Origin: Lepidodermella squamata
Taxonomy: Eukaryota > Gastrotricha
Reading direction: 5' to 3'
Assembly (NCBI GenBank): GCA_047495785.1
Contig: JBLDXI010000009.1
Coordinates: forward strand, 4,960,001 to 5,024,000
Length of the DNA stretch: 64,000 bases
A program made the translations under genes and the position numbers. The notes beneath the pieces are model-generated. The model was not told the DNA's origin. It did no database searches and saw only the letters and a program-made list of their open reading frames with translations. Positions 1 through 11,269 of this stretch are shown piece after piece. Numbering within the stretch: position 1 is the stretch's first letter; each line of letters starts with the position of its first letter.

Positions 1-530
1 CAGGCAAAAATCTCAAGCTAAGGCGACGTCATGCTTGAAGATTTAGATTGGATGCGGTTGGTTTCATGAAGGAATTAATAAAAGCATTAAAAAGTACATC
101 GCAGGTCGACGCATTTGGATTCTTCAATAACACGGGTATGCACGCTAGAACTACGACTCGATCCTCGAAATTGCCATCCATCAACTTCTCTTCCAACAAT
201 ATGAAATACTGAAAAACACCAAATACATGAAATATCTAAACCTGGGTTTACTAAATTTTATATTTTTTGGGATCTATCCGAATATCCGGCTTGAAATGCT
301 GCTGAAAGTTGAAGTGTTTACGTGCCTTCTATTCCCACCTGCTCAATTACAATCTTGCAAGAAAGGTGTTCCTACCAGCGATGAATAGAATATTTTTACT
401 AATCCTCCCCTTGAGCCATACAAGATTACTTCTCCAAAAAGATCAAATACAAGATTACTCGATGCCTTACTCAGATATACTACGAACGACCACGGAGGGA
501 AATATTTAAATTACCGAGGGGAATTAAGCT
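1..530. other. Left-edge spacer, no gene recognised
   Basis: AT-rich sequence with only short open frames and no recognisable domain. Because the GTPase gene at 531-2317 (minus) has a good donor-like GTAAGC just before its stop, this stretch could hold a further 3' exon of that gene, but I could not identify one. Confidence 0.4.
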
Positions 531-2317
531 TTAATGGATAAAGCTTACCGTGATATATTTCAACAAAGATTTCGGTCGAGTTTTTCGGAGACTATCCTGC
601 GCTCTTTTGTTGAAATATTCTTTCGCTGCTTCTAGCTCAACGATGATTTGTTTAACAAGATCGTCGAGCTTCGATTTTTGTTCGCCGATTTCCTGTTTAA
701 GCTTCCCCAGGTCCTCCTTTGACACTTTCTTTTGATCGTTGAAATGTTTACTTTCACTCTCGAATTCATCATACCGTTCAGACTGCTCTGGATTGTATTC
801 GTAAAAAGACTTTGTGACCCACTTGAACATCCCGTTTTCGTGGGGATAACTGCATTTAAACTGGTTGTAGAGTTGTTCTTGTCTAGCTGTTGCGCCGACC
901 CAGTCCTCAGAAGTTACGCTAGCAACGACGGCGGCCGCATCAGCAGCGACGGCAGCAGTAGCCACGTCTTCATCTGTTCTCATATCCTCACACACTGTAC
1001 AATAGCCATTCTTGAAAACGCGGCAAAAAAGTGCGCGTAACACTGAAAATCGGCATTTGCAGTTTGTGTCACAATTATGCTTGTGAAAATCGCACACGGT
1101 GTGTGTGTTCTTTGAATCATCATAAACCTTGATCACATGAAATGAAACTCAATTATTATATCATTTATTAGAGCTTTCCTTCAAACCTTTTCTCTAATCG
1201 ACCTGTGTTTGAAAGATCGCTTCATCAGGTCCGCTTGTTGATAGAGCACATTGAGATGCTGGTAGTCGAGGGTTTGGAGCTCAGAGTCCTTCTCGCTTTC
1301 TATCCTAATCTTTTCCAGAATGTCCATGATTTTGCGGGTAAGAATATCAAGCTTCTGGCGTAGAAGCTCTTCCTTGGCTTGCAATTTTTCATCCGCGGCA
1401 ATCATTCTTTTCGTCGACAATAGCTTGATGTTATCTACTTTTTCGAACCACGTTAGAAAATTGTCGAATTGCTCCGCCGAGATTTCATAAGTCATCTCGG
1501 CTAGCTTCTGTAGCTTTCCAGTTTCCATCTTGAAAGCTGCTCCGTTCTCAAAGAAGAACACATTTCTTTTCGGGATTTGCAATCCGTAGTCTCTCAGTAA
1601 TATCTCACGTATATCAGTTTCGCGTTTGATGGAATGAGTGACAATGACAGAGATGTTTTTCGCGACGTCGAAGCCAAAACGTTTAACAAACCAAGTTAAA
1701 AAGTTATGAATCGCCTGTTTGACGCTGTCATCTGATTCGCGTATGACTAGGCAAACGGCCGTTAGGCTAGATGTATTTTTCAAATAATCAGCGATCAGGT
1801 ATTCTGTTGCCTTATCACGCTGCTGGCCTTCATCGTCCCCATAACCTGGCGTATCGACGAGAGCCAGCGAATATGCCCGAGACGTTTCCAGTAACTTGTA
1901 CTCAGTAACGTCCTTCGTTAGCGAAACATACTTTAGCGGAGCCCCCGCCGACGATTTGGCGTGAGTTTTTTGTCCTCCTTCGAAGGATTTCGGAATTACT
2001 TGAAATCGATATTTATCATAGCAGGAAATGCCGAGTAGGAAATTTATCAACGCGTTCAAAAAAGTGGTTTTTCCTGACCGTGATCCTCCAATAACTAGCA
2101 ATCGGCGGAATTTCCCATCTACATTTCCGGCTTCCGCTGAGGTGGGTAGACATAAAGATCTGATTGTTCCCGGAGTGAAATTTCCAGTAATGCGAGGTGT
2201 GTAGCCAGGTAACGGGGCGGGCTCGTTCGACGGTGAGTATAAGTGTAAGCCATCAATCTCCCCATGGTACTTGATATCTTTACCTATTTGTCCAGATATT
2301 TTAGCCGGAATCTCCAT
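531..2317 (-). CDS. AIG1/septin-like P-loop GTPase with Cys-rich and coiled-coil tail
   Basis: Two exons, complement(join(531..1127,1187..2317)), 575 aa; the 59-bp intron joins in phase 0. A P-loop (GGSRSGKTT, about residues 73-81) is followed by a switch-II/G3 motif (DTPGYGDDEG) and a VTHS in the place of G4, the pattern of TRAFAC GTPases of the AIG1/septin group. A charged coiled coil follows, then in exon 2 a Cys/His-rich patch (CDFHKHNCDTNCKC and YCTVC) that could bind zinc, an Ala-rich stretch and a second coiled coil. The start at 2317 is the first in-frame ATG; the frame continues upstream to 2383 without an ATG, and an acceptor-like AATTTTAG sits just before it, so an upstream exon is possible. 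A donor-like GTAAGC before the stop leaves the C-terminus open. I cannot name an orthologue; a role as a membrane-associated or immune-type GTPase would be a guess. Confidence 0.72.
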
Positions 2318-2383
2318 AAGTAAAGCAGACCTAAAATTTAATGAACGAGTTGCATTACATGGGAGATGAGACTCAAAAGACAC

Positions 2384-3681
2384 ATTAGTGATTTTTAGAG
2401 CTGATTTTTAGAGCTGATAACAATTGTGTTTAACTTATATGGATGAAGAACGATTCACATCAGTGCTTCTTAACGCGATTAGCCATAAAATTACGCCATC
2501 AAAAAATGTCAAATAAACAGGGGTGTTTCGCAGTAACGATTGTGTTCAAGATGGCTGCAAAATAAAGATATTAGTACCCGAATCGCTTATCGGATCGCAA
2601 TCTCGTATTTCGTCTATAGATCTGTACTATATTCAGTTATTTACTAAATATTTCGCCTGAAAAACATTTAATTTTACGATATTTCACCGCGAATTTGATA
2701 ACGAAAGATTCATCTCAGTGTAATTTATTACTACAAATTTACGAGGCTGGTAAAATGTATGGTCATTTTAATGAAACCAAAGCAACCAAAGGAATTGCTG
2801 TAGCAAGAATGGGTTTGCTATATGTGGCGAAAAACTGTCAAAAGCCATAAGAAGTTGCGAACGGGAATAAACTAATGGAGACAGAGGCTCCTGTGTCTGC
2901 ATAAACTAGGTGGCGACAGCGAGTTCCATGGAAATTCGAGTATAATCTATATAATATGTTATAGATGTCTCATATATTATTCATAAGCGTCTATGTCAGA
3001 ATTTCGGAACAAACAGAGATAAGATAAAATATGGGCAATTCCTCAGAATTTTGTGAAAAATGTTCATCTTGTGGAACACAAAAAGTTTAGGGTAAATTTA
3101 CCTAAATATGGATAACGAAATGCCAACAATTTGTCGGACCCTATGTAGCAGCTTCTCGGGTCATGTTCGAGTGAAAAACATGTGTCAGCGAATAGCCAGA
3201 AGAATATAGATAAGAATACTTAAGAACTATGGCTCTCGCTCCATGGCATGCGGCCTTGAGGTGGCTGAATACCTGAAGTTCGTCGCGAAAATACAGCCTG
3301 CTAATGAAACAGCGCCACAGGTGCTTGAAAGCAAATGCCCTGCGTGGCACCTCCGAAACGCAGTAGGTAGCTTCCTCAGCCGCGACGATTGATAGCCGCC
3401 AATGGATTTTACTATAACGCTCTAAATACATTGAACCTTTTTACATTGCGAATTCTAATAGAAAGCTACGAATGGCATGATACCACTTTTACCCTCATTT
3501 TATATATTTTTACACTACATACATGATTGTTTTGATTTTTGATACATTTTACTCGTTATGAGGCTCGAGTCAACGCGCCGAGAGCGTCTATGACGGATGG
3601 TGGTACAAATAAAATCCTTCACATGGCCATAGATCCACCTTAAAATCGCATGTGATTACCATGCACCGTTCAAGTGAGATA
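2384..3681. other. Intergenic spacer
   Basis: About 1.3 kb of AT-rich DNA. An open frame of 96 codons at 3141-3431 (minus) shows no domain, signal peptide or splice partner and is probably fortuitous. No promoter element is distinctive. Confidence 0.4.
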
Positions 3682-4815
3682 CCGTAACGGTCCCTAACTT
3701 TGGACAAAACACGTTTTTTAATTTAAAAAAATTAACCTTTCGTCTGAAAAATTTGGAAAAATATTCGAAACCTCGGGGCGAATATTCTAGATCGACAGGT
3801 AAATTTTGAGAAATTTCGGAGGTCACCTTGATTTTTAAGAAATATATTAAGAAACCTCTAAATTTGGACAGAAAGCCCCAAATTTGGACACTTCATTTGC
3901 ATATGCTAATTAGAACTTACGCTAATTGTATTTCATGTTGCGCAATTTTTCTCGTGTTTTTAAAAGCGATTTTGCCAACGATTTTAGACTAGAATAATGC
4001 TACTACCGATTTTAATCAATTATCGTCAAAACTAATGCAGATAAACTCTATACATCCGGCTTTAATACCTTTAACGGACCATGATTTTTCTGAGAACCAT
4101 GATAAACCGGGTAAAAATGTCTCTTGCTTGAAAAGTAGACAGAGTAATATCAATCAGGGGTTAAACCACGGTTTGAGTGAGTAATAAAGTTTCTTTATCC
4201 CTGAATTCTACCTGAATCTACCGGACGGGGATTTTCATTTGTCCGAACCATTATCATGCTCTCTAGCCAGAATGATGAAGCAGCGTAATGTGCTAGGTTG
4301 CACAACCTGGCAGGCAGCAGACTAGGTTTCGTGCTTTAGCTAAACTTTCAAGGTTCCAGCAATGTCTAGCCATCCTTTTTAAAAACTCACCAAAAGCATA
4401 CGTTTCATTTGCATATGCATACAGAAAAAAATAGCATTAAAAGCGTCCAAATTTAGAGGCAAAATTCATTATCACCTGTATCGAAATTGGCTCGTTTATC
4501 CGCCGAGATTTTTTTACAGTATTTAGTTCAGGTAAAACCGTGTGAGCAAAACAATTTTCAGCCCCAACCGTTCACAGGTGAGCGTTTGGCAAGGGGGGTC
4601 CCAAAACACATTTCTGAGTGATCGAGCGTCGGCGATTTTTTCCAAATCGATGGTATATGGAAGTATTGCCAAATTTGGTACCGATGGAAAGCCCAAAAGG
4701 CGAGCTATTTTTCAGTGCGATTTGCCACTTTGTATCAGTTGTGTACAAACAGATATTCAGGGCCAAAGCTCAGAGCGTCCACATTTAGGGTGTCCAAATT
4801 TAGGGACCGATCCGG
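3682..4815. mobile_element. TA-flanked terminal-inverted-repeat element, non-autonomous
   Basis: The left end (from 3682: CCGTAACGGTCCCTAAC then TTTGGAC) and the reverse complement of the right end (from 4815: CCGGATCGGTCCCTAAA then TTTGGAC) match at 21 of 24 positions. Both ends sit on a TA dinucleotide (3680-3681 and 4816-4817), the target-site signature of Tc1/mariner-type insertions. Extra copies of the TAAATTTGGAC motif lie inside near both ends (about 3861-3891, 4447-4461 and 4776-4791), as do TTTGCATATGC boxes (about 3896 and 4410). No transposase is readable, so it would be mobilised in trans. Family assignment is by TSD type only. Confidence 0.7.
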
Positions 4816-5312
4816 TACTGCTACTGCAAAAACACCAAATTTTATTATGCAGGTATAGCCTTGCCCTGTTCTTATTATTTGTTGAAAACGTGTTCCCCAA
4901 ATATGAGATGAGCTCGGTCTCATACGACTTCTTCTTCGTGGACCTGACGTAGCAAATCATGGTAACAGTTATTCATGAACTTATCTGACTGAAATAATGG
5001 CCAATCTTTACTAACATTTTTGAACATTTCGGCATTGGACTAATGAAATGCTGCCGTCGTTTGGGGTCAAAATTTGGCGCTTTGAGCGATTCGGCCGAAA
5101 ATGAGGTCATGACAAACCAGTATTTATAGGTGAGTGTTGGCTCTTGGCGGGTATAAACGACCCCTGTAAATTGAGTTATTTGGGAGTTGGGACCAGTCGG
5201 GAAAAAACTTAGAGGCACGAAAAAGTCTATAGCAGAGGCTCAAAAACCTTAGAAACTCAGCAAGGAACTTTTGTTGACGAACTGTAGGAAATGTTAGACC
5301 ATGAAGGACTAT
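4816..5312. other. Spacer between two repeats
   Basis: No supported gene. Frames on both strands are short. The last 100 bp read in pieces like the region upstream of the reverse-transcriptase relic that follows, with stops, so the relic may begin near 5215. Confidence 0.3.
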
Positions 5313-5477
5313 TTTAAAGAGCTCTTAGAGGGGTGCTGAACTTTTCCAGGAGACGAACCCCCAAATGTGGTTTCGAACTCAGATATAATAGGAATATCCA
5401 TCGATGAAGTTAAGAGCGCTATAGACCACATGAAAAACGGCAAAGCCCCAGGAATAGAAGAAATCGACCCGACATGA
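5313..5477 (+). pseudogene. Non-LTR retrotransposon reverse-transcriptase relic
   Basis: One frame reads a stop-interrupted segment ending IDEVKSAIDHMKNGKAPG followed by IEEIDPT and a TGA. This is the N-terminal palm motif of LINE reverse transcriptases (the A-I-..-K-N-G-K-A-P-G-.-D signature). Upstream, FKELLEGC, a stop, and TFPGDEPP stay in frame. The copy is truncated at both ends and dead. A related fragment lies on the other strand near 62690-62790. Confidence 0.75.
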
Positions 5478-5523
5478 TTACTGATTCGTTATTTGCATGC
5501 TTCTCTTGGTAAAAGCATAATTA

Positions 5524-5684
5524 AAGGTGCCAAGTAGGTATAACTCATTTCGAGTGGTAGCCATTTTCATGTATAAAACAGACAATGCCATCGCGTTTCT
5601 CGCTCCGTATCAATACCGGATCAATTTAGAATAAATACTTGTTTTCTATTTCTGCGAAATTTCGAAAAAACCACTTGGCACCTT
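5524..5684. mobile_element. Short MITE with TA target duplication
   Basis: The two ends are inverted copies of AAGGTGCCAAGT-G (left from 5524, right ending 5684), each preceded by TA (5522-5523 and 5685-5686). The 161-bp interior is non-coding. It lies immediately after the LINE relic. A further piece of the end sequence (ACTTGGCACC) occurs alone near 9590. Confidence 0.55.
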
Positions 5685-6057
5685 TACTCGGGATACCAGC
5701 AAGCTGATAAATTCTTGAAAAAAAAATATTAAAAAAATCGTAAAAAAAACTCTTATGTTGACCGATTTCAAAATTGTACGAAAATTGTACGATTTCAAGC
5801 AAAGATAGTGCAGTTTTAAATAAGACTTTTACTCGAAAAAAACAGCGTTTATTGTCCTTTTCAGCAGACCAATAATATTTCGTGTAATAGGCTATGCATT
5901 TTTCACAACATCGATTCTCCTAAACTAGAATGAGAGCGTGGCTCACCGTGGAATTAACACACCGAGACAGAGAAAGCATCGGAATCACCAAGTTATAAAT
6001 TGCATTATTCTGGTTATTTTACGTTCGCGAAAGAACGGCAAGAAGACAACGTAATTT
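5685..6057. other. 3' flank of proteasome alpha-2
   Basis: AT-rich non-coding sequence downstream of the proteasome gene, with no clear feature. It contains a short direct repeat, AAAATTGTACGA, at about 5770-5795. Confidence 0.3.
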
Positions 6058-6820
6058 CTAGGTCGAAATCGTGTGCAGGTAGTCCTTGAGCTGGGCCGGC
6101 GTCAAGCGGCGGAAACCGGTCTTGTCACAAACGCCAACTTCAATGTTGGTCTCGTTCATCTGGCCCTCGAAGCCTTCCTTCAACGTCAAAATCGCCGTGT
6201 GGATCACGTCGTCGAGTTCAAGCGTGTCCGAGTAGCGTTTCTCGAGGAAAGTCTTCGCGTTGATGTAGTTCTTGCCCAACGCCGTCGCTTTCCAGGCGAA
6301 ATACGCGCCGGACGGATCGCACTGGTAGAGATGGGGCTTTCCGGAGTGTTCGTCGAATCCGGCGATGAGGAGCGAGACGCCGAACGGGCGCACACCACCG
6401 GATTGCGTGTACTCTTGCATGACGAAGGCCAGGCGCTGGACGAGCTGCAACGTCGGGATTGGCTCGCCGTACAACTGGGCGTACTGCTCGGCCTGCTTGC
6501 GAGCATTGCGGACGAGGACCCGGAAATCGGGGCCAAGGCCGGAGTACACGATGCCAATGTTCGGCGTGATGGGTTCGACCTTGCTGTATGAGCTCTCGTC
6601 GTACAGCAAGTTCTTTTGCTTTTTATCAGTGGCCAGAACCACGCAGTTCTTGGCTATAACCATGAAGTTAAAGTTGTAGTGGGAACGTCAGGGCGGTGAA
6701 CTTACTCTTGATAGCGACAGATTGCTGACCGGCAGCGACAGCAGCCAAGGCGTATTCGATTTGAACCAACTTGCCCGACGGGCTGAAAGTTGTCAGGGAG
6801 AAACTGTAACGCTCCGCCAT
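6058..6820 (-). CDS. psma2: 20S proteasome subunit alpha type 2
   Basis: Two exons, complement(join(6058..6653,6706..6820)), 236 aa (human PSMA2 has 234). The 52-bp intron (GTAAGT..TATAG) splits codon 39 in phase 1. Exon 1 gives [20 protein letters not shown], the alpha-subunit N-terminal signature with the conserved [14 protein letters not shown] that builds the gate of the alpha ring. Exon 2 carries the invariant VKVEPIT-like, [26 protein letters not shown] and GKNY blocks and [12 protein letters not shown] at the end. It is a structural, non-catalytic subunit of the 20S core particle. GC-rich coding sequence stands out from the AT-rich flanks. Identification is as sure as sequence reading allows. 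Confidence 0.97.
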
Positions 6821-7098
6821 TAAATTAAGAGAAACCTAGTTAAGTTGAAAAAGTTATAGCTATGTTGTAAAATATTGCTGAGTGACGGAAACGTTAAGAA
6901 AAGACCCAGTGTCTGCGAGTTTAACGCAATTCACAAACTAAGCAACTGAATTGATGGCCATTGATGCCTGAAAACGCATCGATAAATCATTTAAGCTATC
7001 ATGTACCGAGCCCTTAACAATCGCTACAGCAATACTGCAACCGAGTCCATCCATTAGACCAAAAATATACGGTTAACACACTTGCTATGAGCAAGTAA
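6821..7098. promoter_or_regulatory. Upstream region of proteasome alpha-2
   Basis: AT-rich 280 bp between the proteasome ATG and the foldback element. It must contain the promoter of the minus-strand gene; I see no defined TATA or initiator. Confidence 0.3.
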
Positions 7099-7106
7099 TC
7101 TTCATG

Positions 7107-8344
7107 GGCACTCTTGCAGTTGTGGTATGGTCAGTTGCTCCTTCACTTGCTCCCGGTCACTTGCTCCCAAGTTCACTTGCTCCCTCTCTTGCTCCCGGTC
7201 ACTTGCTCCCGAGTTCACTCGCTCTCAAGTTCTCCTGCTACCGGTCATTTGCTCCCAAGCTCACTTGCTCCCAAAAAATGTTCACTTGTTCTTGAGTTCA
7301 ATTGCTCCCAAAAAATGTTCACTTGCTTCTAAAATTTAGCCGTTTCAGATTCCATACGCCCAAGCATTGTTTCCCAAGCAGCTGCTTCCTAAGCAAGTGA
7401 TTCCCAAGCATCACGCTTAGAGAGCACTGCTTCACAAGCATTGCTTCCCAAGCAGGCAAACCGAAATGGCTAAGCAATCACTGCTTCTGAAGCAGTTGCT
7501 TCCCAAGCAATCAGAGTTGCGCATTTTTCACCGCTGAACCACAAAAGCTATCATAGTAAATCGCAAGTAAAGACAATAATTATATTGTTTGGTTACCAAC
7601 TAATGCAGCTCGATCAATCGCACCCTTAGACCTCCACCCTAGCCGCCCTCTATCGTAAGCGACGCGCCAAAACAACCACTTTGACGACTCATTCGATTGT
7701 AATTCAAGGAAACTAACTAAATGATGCAGTTTGTTCGGCTTTATTAGCGTTGATCGCACTGATCGTAATCTGCATTCAAGGGCCGACCGTACTTCCCATA
7801 AAAAATCCATAAATAGTAATGTGATGGTTTTGGCGCGTCGCTAAGGACTAAGGAAATCCAGATATGAAAATGAAATATATTTTTCTTTAACTTTTCATTT
7901 TTACTGTTGAAATCATTGATCAACTGTCGATTGATCATGCAACGTGTTGCGCACCCGCGGTAACAGGGCTAAATAGCGAATTTCTTTAAAATCTAATTTG
8001 CTCGAATAGTATTGCTTCCCAATGAATTGCTTGGGAATCACTTGCTTGGGAAGCAGCTGCTTGGGAAACAATGCTTGGGAAGCATTTCATGGCGTATGGA
8101 ATCTGAAACGGCTAAATTTTAGAAGCAAGTGAACATTTTTTGGGAGCAATTGAACTCAAGAACAAGTGAACATTTTTTGGGAGCAAGTGAGCTTGGGAGC
8201 AAATGACCGGTAGCAGGAGAACTTGAGAGCGAGTGAACTCGGGAGCAAGTGACCGGGAGCAAGAGAGGGAGCAAGTGAACTTGGGAGCAAGTGACCGGGA
8301 GCAAGTGAAGGAGCAACTGACCATACCACAACTGCAAGAGTGCC
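7107..8344. mobile_element. Foldback transposable element with perfect 254-bp inverted arms and 8-bp TSD
   Basis: The arms 7107-7360 and 8091-8344 are exact inverted copies over all 254 bp; the similarity then continues inward across a 12-bp indel for about 50 bp. The element is bounded by the 8-bp direct repeat TCTTCATG at 7099-7106 and 8345-8352. The arms are built of tandem degenerate units of CACTTGCTCCCGG or CACTTGCTCCCAAGTT, and the inner flanks of repeated self-complementary GCTTCCCAAGCA units (7360-7520 and 8010-8090). An inner pair, GCGACGCGCCAAAAC at about 7661 and its inverse near 7832-7846, hints at a nested older insertion. No transposase is present. An 8-bp duplication fits hAT-like mobilisation; the structure fits foldback elements. 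Confidence 0.88.
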
Positions 8345-8352
8345 TCTTCATG

Positions 8353-9046
8353 TACTTATGTTCCTTTGTTGAAAAAGCGGAATTCAACTGAGAAAGACTT
8401 CTGTATTTAGTAGATACAATTTATCGGACATTGCAACTCATCATTATTATCATAACTATGCGCAAAAAACAGCCCAATGCTTAAGAAGTGGACTCTTCTA
8501 TATCACAACGCAAGCTTTGACTGAAGACCTCCTGAAAAGTATCGTATGAATTTGGGCATTTCACCGGTTATATTGAAATTATCAGTAATTATTTACTAAT
8601 GACGATTATAGTTATTCATCAAATTTCGAGTGAGAATGCGGGGTAGCAAACAATTTTAAAACTATTTATGCCATCCTGGTGTAATTTGCTCACAGCTTTC
8701 AGCCCATGTGCATTGCGAAAAACGTCGACTCTGCAGCTTTCTGCAATTGCAGGAATTAGTTCGGAATAAAAGAAAGCCCAGTAGTGACCTAGAAATGACT
8801 AATTTCATAACTTCTGAGAATAACTTCTTTTTGAGTCATGACAGAAAGCATTCCCGTATACATTAAACATTAAAAATGGGATGATTAGGGATTACTTAGA
8901 CATTTTAGCTAGACATCTCCCATGTGGCAAGTTTGAAGTTTTACGAGGTCAGACATGGAAAAAGCTTATCATTTTGGAGTAGTGATGAAGGCGCCTAGTT
9001 TTGTTAAGGAGAAACTATTGGAAATCAGTAAGATTGATGAGTTGAT
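8353..9046. other. Intergenic spacer
   Basis: AT-rich, about 700 bp, no gene or repeat recognised. Confidence 0.35.
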
Positions 9047-9215
9047 GATGAGTTATGATGTTTTTGAATATTCAGTCTTCCACATTTTCCATGAATCTTC
9101 ATCTTTGGACTCGAGAGCTATTGCCAACCAACGTAACCTTCGAAGTCTCGAGTCCAAAGATGAAGATTCATGGAAAATGTGGAAGACTGAATATTAAAAA
9201 AAATCATAACTCATC
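9047..9215. repeat. Long hairpin: 70-bp arms, 29-nt loop
   Basis: Arms 9047-9116 and 9146-9215 are inverted copies with two mismatches in 70 positions; the loop (9117-9145) is 29 nt. The outer end reads GATGAGTTATGATG. No target duplication is obvious. It may be a small foldback insertion or, if transcribed, a long double-stranded RNA precursor. No coding potential beyond chance. Confidence 0.85.
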
Positions 9216-9785
9216 GCTAAGACTGCGTTGCGAGCCTCCGACAACTTGACAACAGCTGTGAGCTGTGCGAGAAATGCTGTCTCAAGCCAAACATAGAAAC
9301 CCTTCGAACAGAAAAAGCGGATCGAAGATTCAGCTGATTCGTCAGACGCGGGTTTTTCCAAAATTCATACGCATTTGCTTTTCATGGTTTTTAGTTTTAA
9401 GAATTTCCATTACTATTTCAAAATCGTTTTTGTATATTATCCGTCATTGAGCAGAATTATTGTAAAATACAAGGATTTTTAGCGGGAGAGCGAGGGTATC
9501 TGATATTTCCGGTTTGGGGGAAATCACCCCACCAAGTCCATGAATCAATCATGAGGGCGAATCGGTTTCCCTGGTTGCTCTTGTAAGATACTTGGCACCT
9601 AATAGCATCGTGATAGCGTTGCTTTTTTGACCTTGAGAATGATTTTTAACAGGGCTAGTTTTTAGTGTTGACTACGTGTGGGATAAACGTCGCGATGATG
9701 AGACCTGGAGTTCCAACTTTCGTAGAATGAGCATTGAGCATACCCGATTCTAATTTCCTAGAATATTGCTTAATAATTGAGCCGA
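9216..9785. other. Spacer and upstream region of fucosidase gene 1
   Basis: No gene seen. It must include the promoter of the intronless fucosidase gene, and possibly a 5' untranslated exon. Confidence 0.3.
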
Positions 9786-11201
9786 ATGACATTAAAAGCG
9801 GCACTGCTGCTCGTAGCATTGCATCTATGTCATGCGGAATATTTGCCAACTTGGGAATCAGTTGATTCTCGCCCGTTGCCTAGATGGTACGATGAATCGA
9901 AAATCGGAATTTTTATTCACTGGGGAGTGTTCTCAGTGCCCAGCTTTCATAGTGAATGGTTCTGGCATTATTGGAAAATAAATCGTACTGAATATGTGAA
10001 ATTCATGGCTGATCAATATCCACCTTCATTTACGTATCAAGATTTTGCCCGTGATTTCGACGCGTACTTATTTGATCCGAATTGGTGGGCTGAGTTGATT
10101 CGTGATTCTGGAGCGAAATATGTTGTTCTAACCACCAAGCATCATGAAGGCTTCACGCTATGGCCGTCGAATGTGTCGTTCAGCTGGAACGCTAAAGATG
10201 CTGGCCCTAATTGCGACTTGGTTGGAGACCTCGCTTTTGCTATTCGAAATACCACTCCCGAAGTAAAATTCGGCGTCTATCATTCAATGTTCGAATGGTT
10301 CAACCCGTTGCATACGCAGGATGAAGCGAATCACTACAAAACGAATAGATTCGCCTTGTTCAAAACGATTCCAGAAATGTACGAGCTGATTAACACTTAC
10401 AAGCCTGAACTATTTTGGTCAGATGGAGATGGCGGTAAACCATACACGTATTGGAACTCGACTGGTTTTCTTGCCTGGTTATACAACGACAGTCCGGTCA
10501 AAGATACTATCGTTGTGAACGATCGATGGGGTGACGATACTGCTTGTAAACACGGTGGATATTGGACCTGTGATGATCGCTATAACCCAGGTCACTTGAT
10601 ACCGCACAAATGGGAAAATTGCTACACTCTAGACAAAAACTCCTGGGGTTACAACAGAGCTGCCGCATTGAAAGACTACCTCACAGAGTTAGAGGTGATA
10701 ACCACCCTAGCCCAAACTGTCAGCTGCGGGGGTAATTTGTTGCTGAACATGGGTCCAAGAAAGGACGGTCGCATTGATCCGCTCATGGAAGAGAGATTGC
10801 GTCAAATGGGTAAATGGCTGCGAACAAACGGCGACGCTATCTACAAATCTCAACCATGGATTTACCAGCAAGAAGATTCTCAACCTATTTGGTACACAGC
10901 AAAAAAATCTGGCAAACAGGTCACGGTCTACGCGATTGTTCTCGCCTGGCCTGCAGATGATTCTTTGGTTCTATCGAAAGTTTCGCCAACTTCGGATACA
11001 AAAATCACGATGTTGGGCTGTAATAATGGACCGCTGAAATGGCGTGATAATGCTGAAAAAGCCGGTGTGATTGTTGATTTTAGCTCAATTTCGTTCGGTG
11101 ATATTCCTAGCACTGTTGCCTGGGTGTTGAAAATCGAGAATCTTGCCAAGTCTCAGCAGGTTATTCACCCGACTTACGTTAAAAACTACATTTTTCAGTG
11201 A
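9786..11201 (+). CDS. Alpha-L-fucosidase (GH29), intronless copy
   Basis: Single exon of 471 aa, close to the GH29 lysosomal enzyme length. The frame is open from 9777 but the first ATG is at 9786; it starts a clear signal peptide ([17 protein letters not shown]) before [19 protein letters not shown]. Conserved blocks follow: [39 protein letters not shown] with the predicted nucleophile Asp near residue 213, [30 protein letters not shown] with the Glu aligned to the human acid/base, and [19 protein letters not shown]. It should cleave terminal alpha-L-fucose from glycoconjugates in the lysosome or outside the cell. After WSDGD it has GG where copy 2 and human FUCA1 have WE. The neighbour 86 bp downstream is a paralogue with two introns, which makes this copy a candidate retrocopy or intron-loss copy. 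Confidence 0.95.
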   Translation: MTLKAALLLVALHLCHAEYLPTWESVDSRPLPRWYDESKIGIFIHWGVFSVPSFHSEWFWHYWKINRTEYVKFMADQYPPSFTYQDFARDFDAYLFDPNWWAELIRDSGAKYVVLTTKHHEGFTLWPSNVSFSWNAKDAGPNCDLVGDLAFAIRNTTPEVKFGVYHSMFEWFNPLHTQDEANHYKTNRFALFKTIPEMYELINTYKPELFWSDGDGGKPYTYWNSTGFLAWLYNDSPVKDTIVVNDRWGDDTACKHGGYWTCDDRYNPGHLIPHKWENCYTLDKNSWGYNRAAALKDYLTELEVITTLAQTVSCGGNLLLNMGPRKDGRIDPLMEERLRQMGKWLRTNGDAIYKSQPWIYQQEDSQPIWYTAKKSGKQVTVYAIVLAWPADDSLVLSKVSPTSDTKITMLGCNNGPLKWRDNAEKAGVIVDFSSISFGDIPSTVAWVLKIENLAKSQQVIHPTYVKNYIFQ

Positions 11202-11269
11202 TCCTTTTTCTAAATTGTTTTTCATTTTCTTTTTCTATGTTGTTGCATTAAATGCATTTTTATCAAAAA

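Noticed and set aside
6073-6591. Long open frames opposite the proteasome gene (172 codons and others)
   Set aside because: Shadows caused by GC-rich codons of psma2; composition is Arg/Val/Leu-rich with no domain.
7141-7330. Regularly spaced repeats suggesting a CRISPR array
   Set aside because: Units are degenerate and contiguous with no unique spacers, and the genome is eukaryotic.
7114-8337. Identical 72-codon open frames on opposite strands, Leu/Ser/Pro-rich
   Set aside because: They are translations of the tandem repeats in the two arms of the foldback element, mirrored because the arms are inverted; other frames of the same repeat are open too.
9777-9785. Fucosidase start at 9777
   Set aside because: That codon is TTG; the ATG at 9786 leads directly into a good signal peptide.
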